Positions 24,911 to 34,635 are shown, counted from the first letter of the stretch. The stretch is 64,000 bases of DNA from a bacterium (GCA_021777565.1 JAJYDJ010000005.1:1-64000); one strand, 5' to 3'. Made by a program: numbers and translations. Notes: generated by a model not told the origin, from the letters alone.

Positions 24911-27900
24911 CTAGTTGGCTTGAGGCACTCGGATGGCATTAACCAGGATGACCGGCCTGTCTTTGGTGTCTACTTTACCCGATACGATCAAGACATTATC
25001 TTTCACTAGATCATTTTTATGTATCTCAAAAACTTTAGGGAAGACGATACACTCGATATTACTGCCATCAATGGCACTCAGTACCATAAATGCCATCTCA
25101 GCATTTGTTTTCTTCGTGAAAAGTCTCTTGACCTGAGTAATGTACCCAACCAGAGTTACATCAGTCCCATTTGGCAGTTCCTCAATTTCACTTAACTCAT
25201 GAGTTTTTTCACTTTGGGCAATTTTTAATTTCTTTTCTTGAGGGTGAGATTGCAGATACACTCCCAACAACTCTTTCTCAAATCCTAGCTTTTCTTCGTG
25301 AGAAAAATCGTCCACTTCCCCAAACGTTGATTGAAAATTTTTGGCTGTTACTTCTTCTTCACTATCATCACCAAAAAGACTTACTTGCCCATCAGCCTTA
25401 CGCTTTTTGGACTTCGTTACTGCTTCCACAATTTCTGGATAGACTGCCAGCATCACTGAGCGCTTCCCAAAAGCATCCATGGCACCTGCTTTGATAAGGC
25501 TTTCTAGAGTCTTTTTATTAATTGCAGCCCCTGAAAGACGGTTGATAAAATCTTCAAGTGATCGATATGGTCCTTTTTCTCTCTCTTCTATGATCATAGA
25601 GATTGCTGCTGCACCGACGTTCTTGATGGCAGAAAGACCAAATCTAATTTTTGTGTTGTCTTCAATAGAAAACTCGGCAACTGATTTATTAATATCTGGG
25701 ATCAATAGCGTGAGACTCAGTCTCTTACACTCTGCCACTGCTTGTGCAATTTTCTCATCACGTGCCGGTCCCGTGACACCACGAGATTCTGCCGTCAGAA
25801 GTGCTGTCATGAACTCTACTGGATAATTTGCTTTCAAAAATGCCGTGCGATACGCAATGGTGGCATAACAGGCAGAATGCGCTTTGTTAAATCCATATCC
25901 CGCAAACGGTGCGATCAGATCATACAGCGCACGTGCTTCTTTCTCAGATAATTTGCCATATTCTTGTGCACCCTCCATAAAATGTTCTTCCTGTTTTTTC
26001 ATCTCTTCAGGAATTTTTTTACCCATGGCTTTTCTAAATTTATCAGCATCAAGCCACGTATACCCAGCAATGGTAATAGCAGTAAGCATAACGTCATCTT
26101 GGTACACCAACATTCCTAAGGATGGTTTCAGAAGGTCTGTCAGACGGGGATCAGGATATCTGATAAGTGCAGGATTATTTTTTCTGGAGATGTATTCAGG
26201 GATACTCGCAATTGGGCCAGGACGATACAGAGCAACCATAGCAGCAAGGTCAAAAATGGTTGTTGGTTTCAGTTCTTTGATATAACGTCTCATGCCAGCA
26301 GATTCAAATTGAAAAATACCTGTCGTCTCGGCACTTGAAAGCAGCTCATAGGCCTTTTTATTATCAAATGGAATTTTAGAACTATCGATTTCTATCCCTT
26401 GATTGGCCTTAATAAATTTAATTGCTTCTTCAATAATGGTTAAGTTGCGAAGTCCTAAGAAATCCATTTTCAGAAGTCCGACCCCGTCTTCTCCAACATC
26501 GCGCATATCATATTGTGTAACTACTTTTTCTCCCCCATTTGGTTCTCTCTGAATTGGCGTAAAATCAGTCAACGGAGCAGGCGCGATCACGACACCTGCC
26601 GCATGGACTGATGCATGGCGGGAGACACTCTCAAGTCCCTGTGCCAGGGTAATAAGATTTCTAGTTTCTTCTTCTTCATCATACAGGCGTTTCAGATCAG
26701 GACTCTCTTTAATTGCATTTTCCAAAGAGATCGAATGCCCTTGCCATCCTGGTGGGATGAGTTTGGCGATGCGATCTGTTTGAGCAAAAGACATACCGAT
26801 GGCTCTTCCCACATCTCTGATCACCCCTTTTGCTTCCATTTTCCCAAACGTAATAATCTGTGCGACTCGATCCTTGCCATATTTCTCAGTCACATACGCC
26901 ACGACTTCTTCTCGTCTGACATCAGCAAAGTCCAGATCAATATCCGGAGCCGATGGACGAAGTGGATTTAAAAATCTCTCAAATGGAATATGGAAAAAGA
27001 ATGGATCGATGTCAGTAATTCTGATAGTATACGCGACCACTGATCCAGCACCCGACCCTCTTCCTGGCCCCACACTAATACCATGATCCTTTGCCCAGTT
27101 CACAAAATCCGCAACGATCAAGAAATACGTTGCATACCCTTTTGTCTCAATAACATGCATTTCATAATTCACTCTACGCATGATCTGTTCAACTGTTGGG
27201 ACATCAATTGATTGAGGATCATCGGCGCCATTTTGATAATCATCTCCTTGTGGTTCTTTTGAGAAATCGTATCCTTTGATCTGGTCATAACGATTGGCAA
27301 GTCCTTCATACACCATTTTTCTTAAATACGTGTCTGGCGTTAATCCATCAGGGATGGGGAAGTCAGGCATATGCCATTTCCCAAGCTCAATCTCGACATT
27401 GCATCTTTCTGCAATCTTGACCGTATTCTCCACTGCCTCTGGATACTCGGCAAAAAGCTTCTCCATCTCCTCTGCAGTTTTGAGATAAAAGTCAGGGGAG
27501 TCGATCATAGATAACTTTCTATTGGGGGTATCAACCGTAGTCTGTGTCTGGATACACAGAAGAATTTCTTGTGCTTTTGCATCAGTAGGTTTGGTGTAGT
27601 GATTATCATTGGTTGCAACCAGTGGAAGACCTAATTTTCGAGACAGACCAACAAGTAATTCATTACAACGATCTTGTGGCCCGACATGTAAATGCTTTTG
27701 AAGTTCCAGATAAAAATGATCTGGACCAAAGATTTCAGAGAGTGCCTTGGCACGACTCTCTGCTTCTTTTTCTTGTCCTGCCAGCAGTGGGTCAGAGACA
27801 AATCCATTCACACAGGCTGATAGGCAAATCAGTCCTTCGCTGTGTTCGCGCAGAAGATCCAGATCAGTACGAGGTTTGTAATAATATCCCTCAAGCCATG

Positions 27901-28222
27901 CCTTACTGACAATACGCATGAGATTTTGATATCCAGTAAAATTCTCCGCCAAAAGAATTAAATGGTTATAATCTCTTTCACTACTTTCCCTACTAAATCG
28001 TGACCCTTTAGTAATGTATATTTCACAACCAATAATTGGTTTAATGCCTTGTTTTTTACATTCGGAATAGAAACGTACAGCCCCATACATCACTCCATGA
28101 TCAGTAATAGCAAGTGAGTGCATACCAAGATCTTTGGCATAGCTCACCAAATTTTTAATTTTGGAAAGCCCATCAAGAAGTGAGAATTCAGAGTGGTTAT
28201 GAAGATGTACAAAATCAGCCAT
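24911..28222 (-). CDS. dnaE: DNA polymerase III alpha subunit
   Basis: The replicative polymerase has about 1103 residues. It starts with the PHP domain (FVHLHNHSEFSLLDG, SLAITDHGVMYG). The palm carries the catalytic acids in SAPDIDLDFADVRRE, with GPGRGSGAGSVV just before it, and RYPDPRLTDLLKPSLGMLVYQDDVM in the fingers. The C-terminal part has helix-hairpin-helix and OB-fold regions (TDVTLVGYITQVKRLFTKK). The segment QVSLFG is a good beta-clamp-binding motif. The start ATG 28222 matches the family start (MADFVHLHNHS); an upstream TTG frame is ignored. A 15-base palindrome-like GATCGCTTGCGATCG lies in the short leader. The gene follows gatB by 57 bases and is probably co-transcribed with it. 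Confidence 0.96.
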   Translation of the reverse strand: MADFVHLHNHSEFSLLDGLSKIKNLVSYAKDLGMHSLAITDHGVMYGAVRFYSECKKQGIKPIIGCEIYITKGSRFSRESSERDYNHLILLAENFTGYQNLMRIVSKAWLEGYYYKPRTDLDLLREHSEGLICLSACVNGFVSDPLLAGQEKEAESRAKALSEIFGPDHFYLELQKHLHVGPQDRCNELLVGLSRKLGLPLVATNDNHYTKPTDAKAQEILLCIQTQTTVDTPNRKLSMIDSPDFYLKTAEEMEKLFAEYPEAVENTVKIAERCNVEIELGKWHMPDFPIPDGLTPDTYLRKMVYEGLANRYDQIKGYDFSKEPQGDDYQNGADDPQSIDVPTVEQIMRRVNYEMHVIETKGYATYFLIVADFVNWAKDHGISVGPGRGSGAGSVVAYTIRITDIDPFFFHIPFERFLNPLRPSAPDIDLDFADVRREEVVAYVTEKYGKDRVAQIITFGKMEAKGVIRDVGRAIGMSFAQTDRIAKLIPPGWQGHSISLENAIKESPDLKRLYDEEEETRNLITLAQGLESVSRHASVHAAGVVIAPAPLTDFTPIQREPNGGEKVVTQYDMRDVGEDGVGLLKMDFLGLRNLTIIEEAIKFIKANQGIEIDSSKIPFDNKKAYELLSSAETTGIFQFESAGMRRYIKELKPTTIFDLAAMVALYRPGPIASIPEYISRKNNPALIRYPDPRLTDLLKPSLGMLVYQDDVMLTAITIAGYTWLDADKFRKAMGKKIPEEMKKQEEHFMEGAQEYGKLSEKEARALYDLIAPFAGYGFNKAHSACYATIAYRTAFLKANYPVEFMTALLTAESRGVTGPARDEKIAQAVAECKRLSLTLLIPDINKSVAEFSIEDNTKIRFGLSAIKNVGAAAISMIIEEREKGPYRSLEDFINRLSGAAINKKTLESLIKAGAMDAFGKRSVMLAVYPEIVEAVTKSKKRKADGQVSLFGDDSEEEVTAKNFQSTFGEVDDFSHEEKLGFEKELLGVYLQSHPQEKKLKIAQSEKTHELSEIEELPNGTDVTLVGYITQVKRLFTKKTNAEMAFMVLSAIDGSNIECIVFPKVFEIHKNDLVKDNVLIVSGKVDTKDRPVILVNAIRVPQAN

Positions 28223-28279
28223 AGTGTTTCGATCGCAAGCGATCCTTATCGTACCCTCATTGTATTTTTTTTCAAACAA

Positions 28280-29620
28280 TTAGGCAAGGAGTTTTTCTAA
28301 TTTTTCTTTGATGATCTCAGGTTTTTCTCGACCCTTAAGAGACTTCATGGCCTGCCCGAGGAGAAACATTAATACATTGGTTTTGCCTGCTTTATAACTG
28401 GTCACTACCTCAGGATTCTCTTCTAATACTTTCTTTAAGATATCGTCCAGCTCATCCACGTCAACTCCTGCGACTCGTGATGCTTCAATGATTTGCATGA
28501 TCACATCAGCTGGCATGTATTTGGTAATATCTACTTTTCTATTAATCAACCAATTCGCGATATGAGTTGGTTCTGGATGGACGGAAACCAGTCCACTATC
28601 TTCACAACAAATTTCAAAGAAATCAGCAAGCGCTTTATCCCGTGTGAGTAAATCTGCATTATATGCTGAAAGTGCATACTGCTTGATAAATCGTTCTTTT
28701 TTAGCATCAGGCAACTCTGGCATTGATTGCATAAGTGCAGCAATTTCCTCTTTGCTAAATTCTATTGGTGGGATGTCTGGCTCTGGGAAATAACGATAAT
28801 CATGCGCTTCTTCTTTGGATCTCTGTCCTACTGTTTTACTTCCAGCCTCTATAAATCCTCGGGTTTCCTGCATAGGATAGGTGCCGGTATCAAGAATTTC
28901 TGCATGCCTTTTAATTTCAAAATTAATTGCTTTTTCGACAAACGAAAATGAATTAATATTTTTTACTTCTACTTTATAGGGAGGAAGTTTTGTTTCTCCA
29001 ACTTTTCTCAAAGAAATATTTGGTTCCAGTCGCATATCTCCCTTATCCATATCAGCGTTGGACACCCCAAGATAGCGGACAATTTGCTGGAGTCTTTGTA
29101 AGTATTCTTTTACATCCTCTGCGCTATCAAAATCTGGCTCTGTCACTATTTCTACCAGTGGCACACCACTTCGGTTGAAATCAATCAAACTTACTCCATT
29201 GCCATCAATATGTTCATGAATCAGTTTACCTGTATCTTCTTCCATGTGGACACGCGTTATACCAATCTTTTTGCCATTGGAAAGTTCTACCCACCCATTG
29301 GTGCAAAATGGTTCATCATACTGACTGATCTGATATCCCTTTGGTAAGTCAGGGTAAAAATAATTCTTACGATCAAATTTAGAGACAAGAGATATTTCAC
29401 AATTTAGCGCCATCCCGATCATAATGCACCAATCAATAGCTTTTTTATTTGGTACTGGGAGTGCCCCAGGAAGACCAAGACACACTGGACAGGTGTGCGT
29501 ATTTGGCTTCTCACCAAAATAGTTGGCATCACAGCCACAAAACATCTTGGAATTTGTTTTCAATTCCACATGTACTTCAAGTCCAATGACTGGTGTATAT
29601 TTCTTTAAAATTTCTTCCAT
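28280..29620 (-). CDS. gatB: Asp-tRNA(Asn)/Glu-tRNA(Gln) amidotransferase subunit B
   Basis: The protein of about 446 residues binds the mischarged tRNA and activates it for amidation. It starts with the family block YTPVIGLEVHVELKTNSKMFCGC and continues with THTCPVCLGLPGALPVPNKKAI, YFYPDLPKGYQISQYDEPF, VHMEEDTGK and DFNRSGVPLVEIVTEPD, all GatB hallmarks. The C-terminal helical tail ends with GQAMKSLKGREKPEIIKEKLEKLL, the YqeY-like domain. Start ATG 29620 matches the family. The gene is downstream of gatA, separated by a 98-bp palindromic repeat, and is followed by dnaE. Confidence 0.95.
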   Translation of the reverse strand: MEEILKKYTPVIGLEVHVELKTNSKMFCGCDANYFGEKPNTHTCPVCLGLPGALPVPNKKAIDWCIMIGMALNCEISLVSKFDRKNYFYPDLPKGYQISQYDEPFCTNGWVELSNGKKIGITRVHMEEDTGKLIHEHIDGNGVSLIDFNRSGVPLVEIVTEPDFDSAEDVKEYLQRLQQIVRYLGVSNADMDKGDMRLEPNISLRKVGETKLPPYKVEVKNINSFSFVEKAINFEIKRHAEILDTGTYPMQETRGFIEAGSKTVGQRSKEEAHDYRYFPEPDIPPIEFSKEEIAALMQSMPELPDAKKERFIKQYALSAYNADLLTRDKALADFFEICCEDSGLVSVHPEPTHIANWLINRKVDITKYMPADVIMQIIEASRVAGVDVDELDDILKKVLEENPEVVTSYKAGKTNVLMFLLGQAMKSLKGREKPEIIKEKLEKLLA

Positions 29621-29654
29621 ATTTATTCCCATTCTTTCTCTGCAAGCAACATAT

Positions 29655-29752
29655 GTCATTCTGAACGCAGTGCGCCGCTACTGCGTAGCAAGTGCTCTTG
29701 GGGCGAAGAATCTCTATCTATAAATAAGATCCTTCGCGCTGCTCAGGATGAC
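29655..29752. repeat. 98-bp imperfect palindromic repeat, copy 1
   Basis: This element lies between gatA and gatB. Its ends are inverted repeats: GTCATTCTGAAC on the left and GCTCAGGATGAC on the right (the complement reads GTCATCCTGAGC). An inner pair CGAAGAATCT and AGATCCTTCG adds to the palindrome. A second copy at 37469-37566 has only about seven differences. The structure resembles a MITE or REP-like intergenic element. It carries no coding potential. Confidence 0.85.
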
Positions 29753-29753
29753 A

Positions 29754-31166
29754 CTACAAGTTTGGTTTCTGCTTCCAGAATTCTGTTTCTTTCTCATACT
29801 GATACGCTAAGTCTAAAATCGTGCTTTCACCAAATTGCCTCCCCATAATCTGCATCCCGATTGGTAAACCAAGTGATGAAAATCCGACCGGCATATTAAT
29901 TGCACATAGTCCCGCAATAGCTGATGGTTCTGTCAAAATATCAGCTTTTTCCCCAAACATCGGATCATCTGCCTGCCCAATTTTAATAGCTGGTGTTGGG
30001 AGTGTTGGGCCGATGATGACATCAACCTCGGCAAATGCCTTGGCAAAATCCTCAACAATAAGTGTCCTTACTTTTTGTGCTTTTTTGTAATAGGCATCGT
30101 AGTAGCCACTAGAAAGTGCATAAGTGCCAAGCATCATACGACGCTTTGCTTCTTCTGCGAAATATGAGCGATCATTGCCATATCTGATGCCATCAAATCG
30201 AGCCAGATTGGATGATACTTCTGATCGCATCAATATCGTGTAGACATCAATAGCATATTTTGGATCGAACAACTCAATTTTTTTAACCGTATGGCCTTTG
30301 CTTTCCAAAAGTTTGAGTGCCTCTTGTACCTTTGCAACAACCTCACTGTCCACTCCATCAAAATAATCATCTGCGATACCAATAGTCATTTTCTTGCCTG
30401 CTTTCATGGTCTCACTGTACTTCTCGACAGGAAGAGATGAACTGGTCGCGTCATGTGGATCTTTGCCGGCGAGTACTTCTAGTATCGTTGCAGCATCTTC
30501 AACTGTTTTGGTCAGTGGTCCGGGACTATCGGTACTGGATGCCATGGCGATGACTCCATAGCGACTTACACGCCCATAGGTTGGTTTTAGCCCAACTAGT
30601 CCGCACCAACTTGCTGGCCCTCTCACGGAACCTGCTGTTTCACTTCCAATTGCCGCCAATGCTTCATCACTTGCCACACTTGCCGCTGCTCCACCTGATG
30701 ATCCACCTGGATATCTCTCCACATCCCATGGGTTACGTGTCGGCCCATAATCAGAGGTAGCGGTACTTGATCCATGTGCCCATGCGTCCATATTGGTTTT
30801 TCCCAAATGCACAATACCAGCATCCATAAGTCGCGAGACAACCGTTGCACTATATGGTGGAATAAAATCATCCAGTACTTTACTGGATGCAGTCGTTCGA
30901 ATATCTTTTGTGCAGAAATTATCTTTAATAGAAAATGGTAAGCCCAGAAGCGGCTTATCCTCTCCAGCAGAGAGAGCCTCGTCAGCATCTTTTGCCATCT
31001 GCAATGCTTTGTCTTTTGTAACGGTAACAAATGAGTTGAGTTTTGGGTCTATTTTTTCAATTCTTTCAAGATATGCCTGAGTTAGCTCGAGAGAGCTAAT
31101 CTCCTTATTTTTCAATTTTGACTTTGCCTCTTTAATGGTAAGTGTGTGTAAATCCATACTATGCAT
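29754..31166 (-). CDS. gatA: Asp-tRNA(Asn)/Glu-tRNA(Gln) amidotransferase subunit A
   Basis: The amidase subunit (470 residues) releases ammonia from glutamine. It belongs to the amidase-signature family with the Lys-Ser-Ser triad region visible: LPFSIKDNFCT, YPGGSSGGAAASVASDEA, and IGSETAGSVRGPASWCGLVGLKPTYGRVSRYG. The length is normal. ATG 31166 overlaps the gatC stop (ATGCATAG) and has a Shine-Dalgarno-like GGAAGGAG five to seven bases upstream, so it is translated from the gatC mRNA; the second Met (31157) is an alternative. The likely role, with gatC and gatB, is making Gln-tRNA or Asn-tRNA; no GlnRS or AsnRS is in the window. Confidence 0.95.
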   Translation of the reverse strand: MHSMDLHTLTIKEAKSKLKNKEISSLELTQAYLERIEKIDPKLNSFVTVTKDKALQMAKDADEALSAGEDKPLLGLPFSIKDNFCTKDIRTTASSKVLDDFIPPYSATVVSRLMDAGIVHLGKTNMDAWAHGSSTATSDYGPTRNPWDVERYPGGSSGGAAASVASDEALAAIGSETAGSVRGPASWCGLVGLKPTYGRVSRYGVIAMASSTDSPGPLTKTVEDAATILEVLAGKDPHDATSSSLPVEKYSETMKAGKKMTIGIADDYFDGVDSEVVAKVQEALKLLESKGHTVKKIELFDPKYAIDVYTILMRSEVSSNLARFDGIRYGNDRSYFAEEAKRRMMLGTYALSSGYYDAYYKKAQKVRTLIVEDFAKAFAEVDVIIGPTLPTPAIKIGQADDPMFGEKADILTEPSAIAGLCAINMPVGFSSLGLPIGMQIMGRQFGESTILDLAYQYEKETEFWKQKPNL

Positions 31167-31458
31167 TATCTCCTTCCTCTAGGATCGCTGGGACGAGCAC
31201 CAAGCCATTATGTTTGTGTTTTGCATTTTTGAGTGCGTCGTCTTGAGAAAGAGTGGTGAACTCATCCACTTCATCCTCACGATACACATTTTTAGTCTGA
31301 GTAACCATATTGGTCCCTTCGACTTTTGATGTGTCAATCTGACTGAGCTCTTCAATATAGGCAATTGTCGCGTCCAGCTGAGTAGCTAATTTTCCCTCTT
31401 CTTCTTTTTGAAGAGGAAGGTTAGCCAATTTGGCAATATGAGCAATATCAATTTTCAT
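31159..31458 (-). CDS. gatC: Asp-tRNA(Asn)/Glu-tRNA(Gln) amidotransferase subunit C
   Basis: The 99-residue protein is the small linker subunit of GatCAB. It has the family pattern IDIAHIAKLANLPLQKEEEGKLATQL, IAYIEELSQIDTSKVEGT, and an acidic segment YREDEVDEFTTLSQDDALKNA near the end. ATG 31458 is chosen because a TATAAT box (31470-31465) ends six bases before it, making gatC the leaderless first gene of the gatC-gatA-gatB-dnaE operon. A terminator for the preceding peptidase gene lies just upstream. Confidence 0.93.
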   Translation of the reverse strand: MKIDIAHIAKLANLPLQKEEEGKLATQLDATIAYIEELSQIDTSKVEGTNMVTQTKNVYREDEVDEFTTLSQDDALKNAKHKHNGLVLVPAILEEGDNA

Positions 31459-31486
31459 AATTTCATTATATCGCTTTCTCCCCCAC

Positions 31487-31507
31487 AAAAAAATCCCCTT
31501 TCGGGGA
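31487..31507 (-). terminator. rho-independent terminator of the M20 peptidase gene
   Basis: On the minus strand TCCCC, tetraloop GAAA, GGGGA, then seven T. It lies 33 bases past the peptidase stop and just before the gatC promoter, so it separates the two units. Confidence 0.8.
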
Positions 31508-31540
31508 CTTCCTGTGTTGCACAACAAAATCCCCAAGTTA

Positions 31541-32944
31541 CTACACTTGTTGGTTTTGTTGATTTTTTCGCACCTTCGCTGCTTTTTTGTAAAAACTCTT
31601 ACGAGATTCTATGTATTTAAAGAATCTATCGACATGGACTTTTTCATTTGGTGCGTGGGCATTATCACTGGCAACAATAATACCAATCAAGAGTGGTTCC
31701 ACCCCGATCTCACTCTGGATGAGTGCAGAAAGAGGAATTGATCCGCCTCCACGATCGAAAACTGGCTCTACCCCGTATACTTCCTCCAGTGCTTCTTTTT
31801 CCATCTGTACCCATGGAGAATTCACATCAGTCATGATCCCGTTACCACCATGAATGTATTCCACTTCTACTTCTACCCCTTTTGGCGCGATCTGAGGGAT
31901 ATAGTTCATCACTAATTCTTTGATTTTCTCAGGTTTCTGATTGGGGACAAGTCTGGTACTAAATTTGACGTGTGCCTCATTTGGGATAATTGTCTTGGCA
32001 CCATTGCCAGAGAATCCTCCCCAAATCCCATTGGCATCAAAAGTTGGGCGAGCAGAGATTCTCTCTTTCGTTGAATAATTTGTATCCCCCCAGACAGATC
32101 GTGCACTCCCTGCATCTTTTAAGAAATCTTCCTCAGTAAATGGTACTTTTGCCAAATTGGCACGTTCTTCTTCAGACACATCAATAACATCACCATAAAA
32201 CCCCGGGATCAGCACTTTACCAGTCTCAACATCATACAATTTGGTCAGTATATAGGCGAGTGCATTGATAGGGTTAAGTATCCCTCCACCAAATTCACCT
32301 GAGTGTAAATCAGTAGAACCAAGTCTCACATTGATCTGAAAATACGCGATACCACGAAGACCATAGGTAATTGCCGGGATCGTTTCCGTTGCAAAATGAG
32401 AATCATTCACCACAAAAACATCACCCTTGAGGAGTTCTTTGGTCTCAGGCTCTTTCATCCACGCCTCGATATTTTCTCCACCTGACTCTTCCTGTCCTTC
32501 CATTACAAATCTAATATTTACTGGCCATTTTTCTCCCCACTCTTCACTGAGCTCTTGAAGTGCAAAAAGCTGTGCCATGATATGACTTTTACTATCAGAT
32601 GCACCTCTGGCGAGAATATAGTTATCAACAATTGTTGGATTAAAAGGATCTGATGTCCAATTTTCTATCGGATCAACGGGCTGCACATCATAGTGGCAAT
32701 ACACGATAATTGTTGGATTTTCAGGATCATCAATGCGCTCAGCATAAATAACCGGTGCCATATCCTCATGCCCTTTGGCATATTTATACGAAATGTTCTT
32801 AAATCCAAGTGCTTCTAATTCTTTGGTAATAAATTCAGCAGCACGCAACACATCTCCATGATGCTCAGGCAATGCTGAGATGGATGGAATCTTGATCAGT
32901 TCAAAGAACTTTTCTAAATATTTTTGTTTTTTCTCATCAGTCAT
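31541..32944 (-). CDS. M20-family metallopeptidase (dipeptidase type)
   Basis: This 467-residue protein belongs to the M20 zinc peptidase family. Metal-ligand regions are clear: VYCHYDVQPVDP (His and catalytic Asp), ILARGASDSKSH (bridging Asp), and MEGQEESGGEN (catalytic Glu and Glu ligand), with VVNDSHF following. The dimerisation domain begins near residue 200 with DLHSGEFGG. Its closest subgroup is cytosolic nonspecific dipeptidase and CNDP-like enzymes, so it probably hydrolyses small peptides. There is no signal peptide. ATG 32944 is preceded by TTGCCT-17-TATACT with a six-base gap, a leaderless start. A terminator follows the stop. Confidence 0.92.
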   Translation of the reverse strand: MTDEKKQKYLEKFFELIKIPSISALPEHHGDVLRAAEFITKELEALGFKNISYKYAKGHEDMAPVIYAERIDDPENPTIIVYCHYDVQPVDPIENWTSDPFNPTIVDNYILARGASDSKSHIMAQLFALQELSEEWGEKWPVNIRFVMEGQEESGGENIEAWMKEPETKELLKGDVFVVNDSHFATETIPAITYGLRGIAYFQINVRLGSTDLHSGEFGGGILNPINALAYILTKLYDVETGKVLIPGFYGDVIDVSEEERANLAKVPFTEEDFLKDAGSARSVWGDTNYSTKERISARPTFDANGIWGGFSGNGAKTIIPNEAHVKFSTRLVPNQKPEKIKELVMNYIPQIAPKGVEVEVEYIHGGNGIMTDVNSPWVQMEKEALEEVYGVEPVFDRGGGSIPLSALIQSEIGVEPLLIGIIVASDNAHAPNEKVHVDRFFKYIESRKSFYKKAAKVRKNQQNQQV

Positions 32945-32950
32945 ATATAT

Positions 32951-32979
32951 AGTATAAAAATCCCCTCGTTATAAGGCAA
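32951..32979 (-). promoter_or_regulatory. leaderless promoter of the M20 peptidase gene
   Basis: Minus strand: TTGCCT (32979-32974), 17 bases, TATACT (32956-32951), six bases to ATG 32944. Confidence 0.65.
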
Positions 32980-32986
32980 TGATTAA

Positions 32987-34633
32987 TTAATTTTGTCCCA
33001 TTCTCCCCACCAAACAAAGACCATAGACATCTACTACACCTTTATCCATAAGCTGTCTGAGCTGAGTTGCCCCAGCGGCAGTACTACAATCAATATCCAG
33101 ATACGTTGTCTCTCCTCGCTGTCTGAGTGTCATCCCTGGCAGAGGTGCTACGGTGATGGCATCCCCTTTCCACGCGACACGTACCACAGCACGTGCCCCA
33201 GTTTCCATCTGTACTCTCTGCACTACAACAGCCACATCATCCACTTCCCCTTCTCTGATAATCTGGTTTACTCGTGGATCATCAATACGCATAGTTGCCT
33301 CAGCGAGGGTTCTATCAATCAATTCATCCCCACCCATCAACCACGTTGAGACGAGTGTCGGTCTTTTCGCCCAGTATTCCAGAGATGCTGCCTCAAGCGT
33401 TTTCACACCTTGTCTTCTTGCCTCATCAAGCCCTTTCAGCTGTCTTCTCTGGGTATCCCCAGTCCATAACGGGTACAGCTCTTTGGGGAAGTGCCCATCC
33501 ATTGCTGTTGCCTGATCAAAAAAGACCTGCACACCAGGATTGAGCTTGATACCCAAGGCATCTGCCAACGCACGAGCCTGATCCAAATATCCCAAGTGGG
33601 TATAGAACATATAGCCATGTTGCAATTCTTCAAGAACGAGAAGAAGTGCTTTTGGTGTCACTGCTATTGTCTCATCATTGAGTTGTCTGAGCGCGGCAAA
33701 TAATTGGTCTGTCGTTTCAGGCCTATGTGGCAGCGTCACGGAGCGATCTCCTACGCGTACCGTTGTCCCTTCTATTTCCAAAGTCTGTCTGACGATCTGG
33801 CCATTGACGACTGAAATCACCCAGAATGGTAGTTCATGTTCTCCCAGAGCACGTCTTCCACCACCCTCAGAAACAATCTGGTTATACGTCTCACGAGCTT
33901 GTGGGTCACCTAAAAATTGACTCAAAACTAAGTGAGAACTCGTATCAAGTCCAAACTCTTCCACACTATTTGAAAGGCGTACCTGATCAAGCCGCTGCCC
34001 CATGATAAGCCGCGCCATATACACCTGCAATTCTGATTCAGCCGCAAACGGATGACTTACGAGATATGCTCGCATTTGTTCAACCAGGAATAGACCTCTC
34101 TCTTCTGCCGTTTTACCAGCATCTTCCCCATAGGCGTATCGTGCGACTTTGATAGCATATTCGATCTCACGCTGCAGACCCGTAACCCACAATTCAGATA
34201 ATTGTGGATATCGATCCAGTGTCACTCCAGCTGCCACGACAGGGTCTTTGGTCAAAAAGACAAGCCCTTCAACATATCCCCCATATGTTTTTCTTAAGTA
34301 GGCCAGTACTTCCGTTGCTTTTACTCGTCCCTTGCCTTCATTCTCCACATTAAGAGCTCGTAACACCTGTTCAAGAGTTAGGGGAACTGGGCCGGCGAAA
34401 TGATCCCACTGAATCGACATCCACCCGTCAAAAGCCCCAGAATTTGCAACAAGTTGCACACCATCTGTTTCTGTCACAACCAATTCAGGTTTTACCTTCC
34501 CTGTCGCTGATCCCCCACCATCAGTGTTATGGACAAATTCTGTCACTTCTAGCGCTGTCCCACTATCCACCACGGCTGCTCTCACGGCACCCTGTCTATT
34601 CATTGATTGATCTCCACCTAATATTTCACTCAT
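32987..34633 (-). CDS. large soluble protein of unknown function downstream of the bshA-like gene
   Basis: I do not recognise this 548-residue protein. It has no membrane helix, is rich in Val, Ala, Glu and Arg, and appears more GC-rich than neighbours. Segments such as LTLEQVLRALNVENEGKGRVKATEVL, LSELWVTGLQREIEYAIKVARYAYG and LLVLEELQHGYMFYTHLGYLDQARAL look helical; the C-terminus (RAVVRVAWKGDAITVAPLPGM...YLDIDCSTAAGATQLRQL) looks beta-rich. ATG 34633 lies two bases past the stop of the bshA-like gene; a second ATG at 34603 has GGTGGAG eight bases upstream. Its position and length would fit a third thiol-pathway gene, but the BshC hallmark GGQQAG is absent, so no function is assigned. Confidence 0.65.
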   Translation of the reverse strand: MSEILGGDQSMNRQGAVRAAVVDSGTALEVTEFVHNTDGGGSATGKVKPELVVTETDGVQLVANSGAFDGWMSIQWDHFAGPVPLTLEQVLRALNVENEGKGRVKATEVLAYLRKTYGGYVEGLVFLTKDPVVAAGVTLDRYPQLSELWVTGLQREIEYAIKVARYAYGEDAGKTAEERGLFLVEQMRAYLVSHPFAAESELQVYMARLIMGQRLDQVRLSNSVEEFGLDTSSHLVLSQFLGDPQARETYNQIVSEGGGRRALGEHELPFWVISVVNGQIVRQTLEIEGTTVRVGDRSVTLPHRPETTDQLFAALRQLNDETIAVTPKALLLVLEELQHGYMFYTHLGYLDQARALADALGIKLNPGVQVFFDQATAMDGHFPKELYPLWTGDTQRRQLKGLDEARRQGVKTLEAASLEYWAKRPTLVSTWLMGGDELIDRTLAEATMRIDDPRVNQIIREGEVDDVAVVVQRVQMETGARAVVRVAWKGDAITVAPLPGMTLRQRGETTYLDIDCSTAAGATQLRQLMDKGVVDVYGLCLVGRMGQN

Positions 34634-34635
34634 AA

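Noticed and set aside
28230..28245. GATCGCTTGCGATCG palindrome before dnaE as an operator
   Set aside because: It is a single short palindrome without a second copy or known regulator; too weak to call.
32987..34633. Unknown protein as BshC
   Set aside because: Position and length fit, but the BshC signature GGQQAG and other family blocks are absent.
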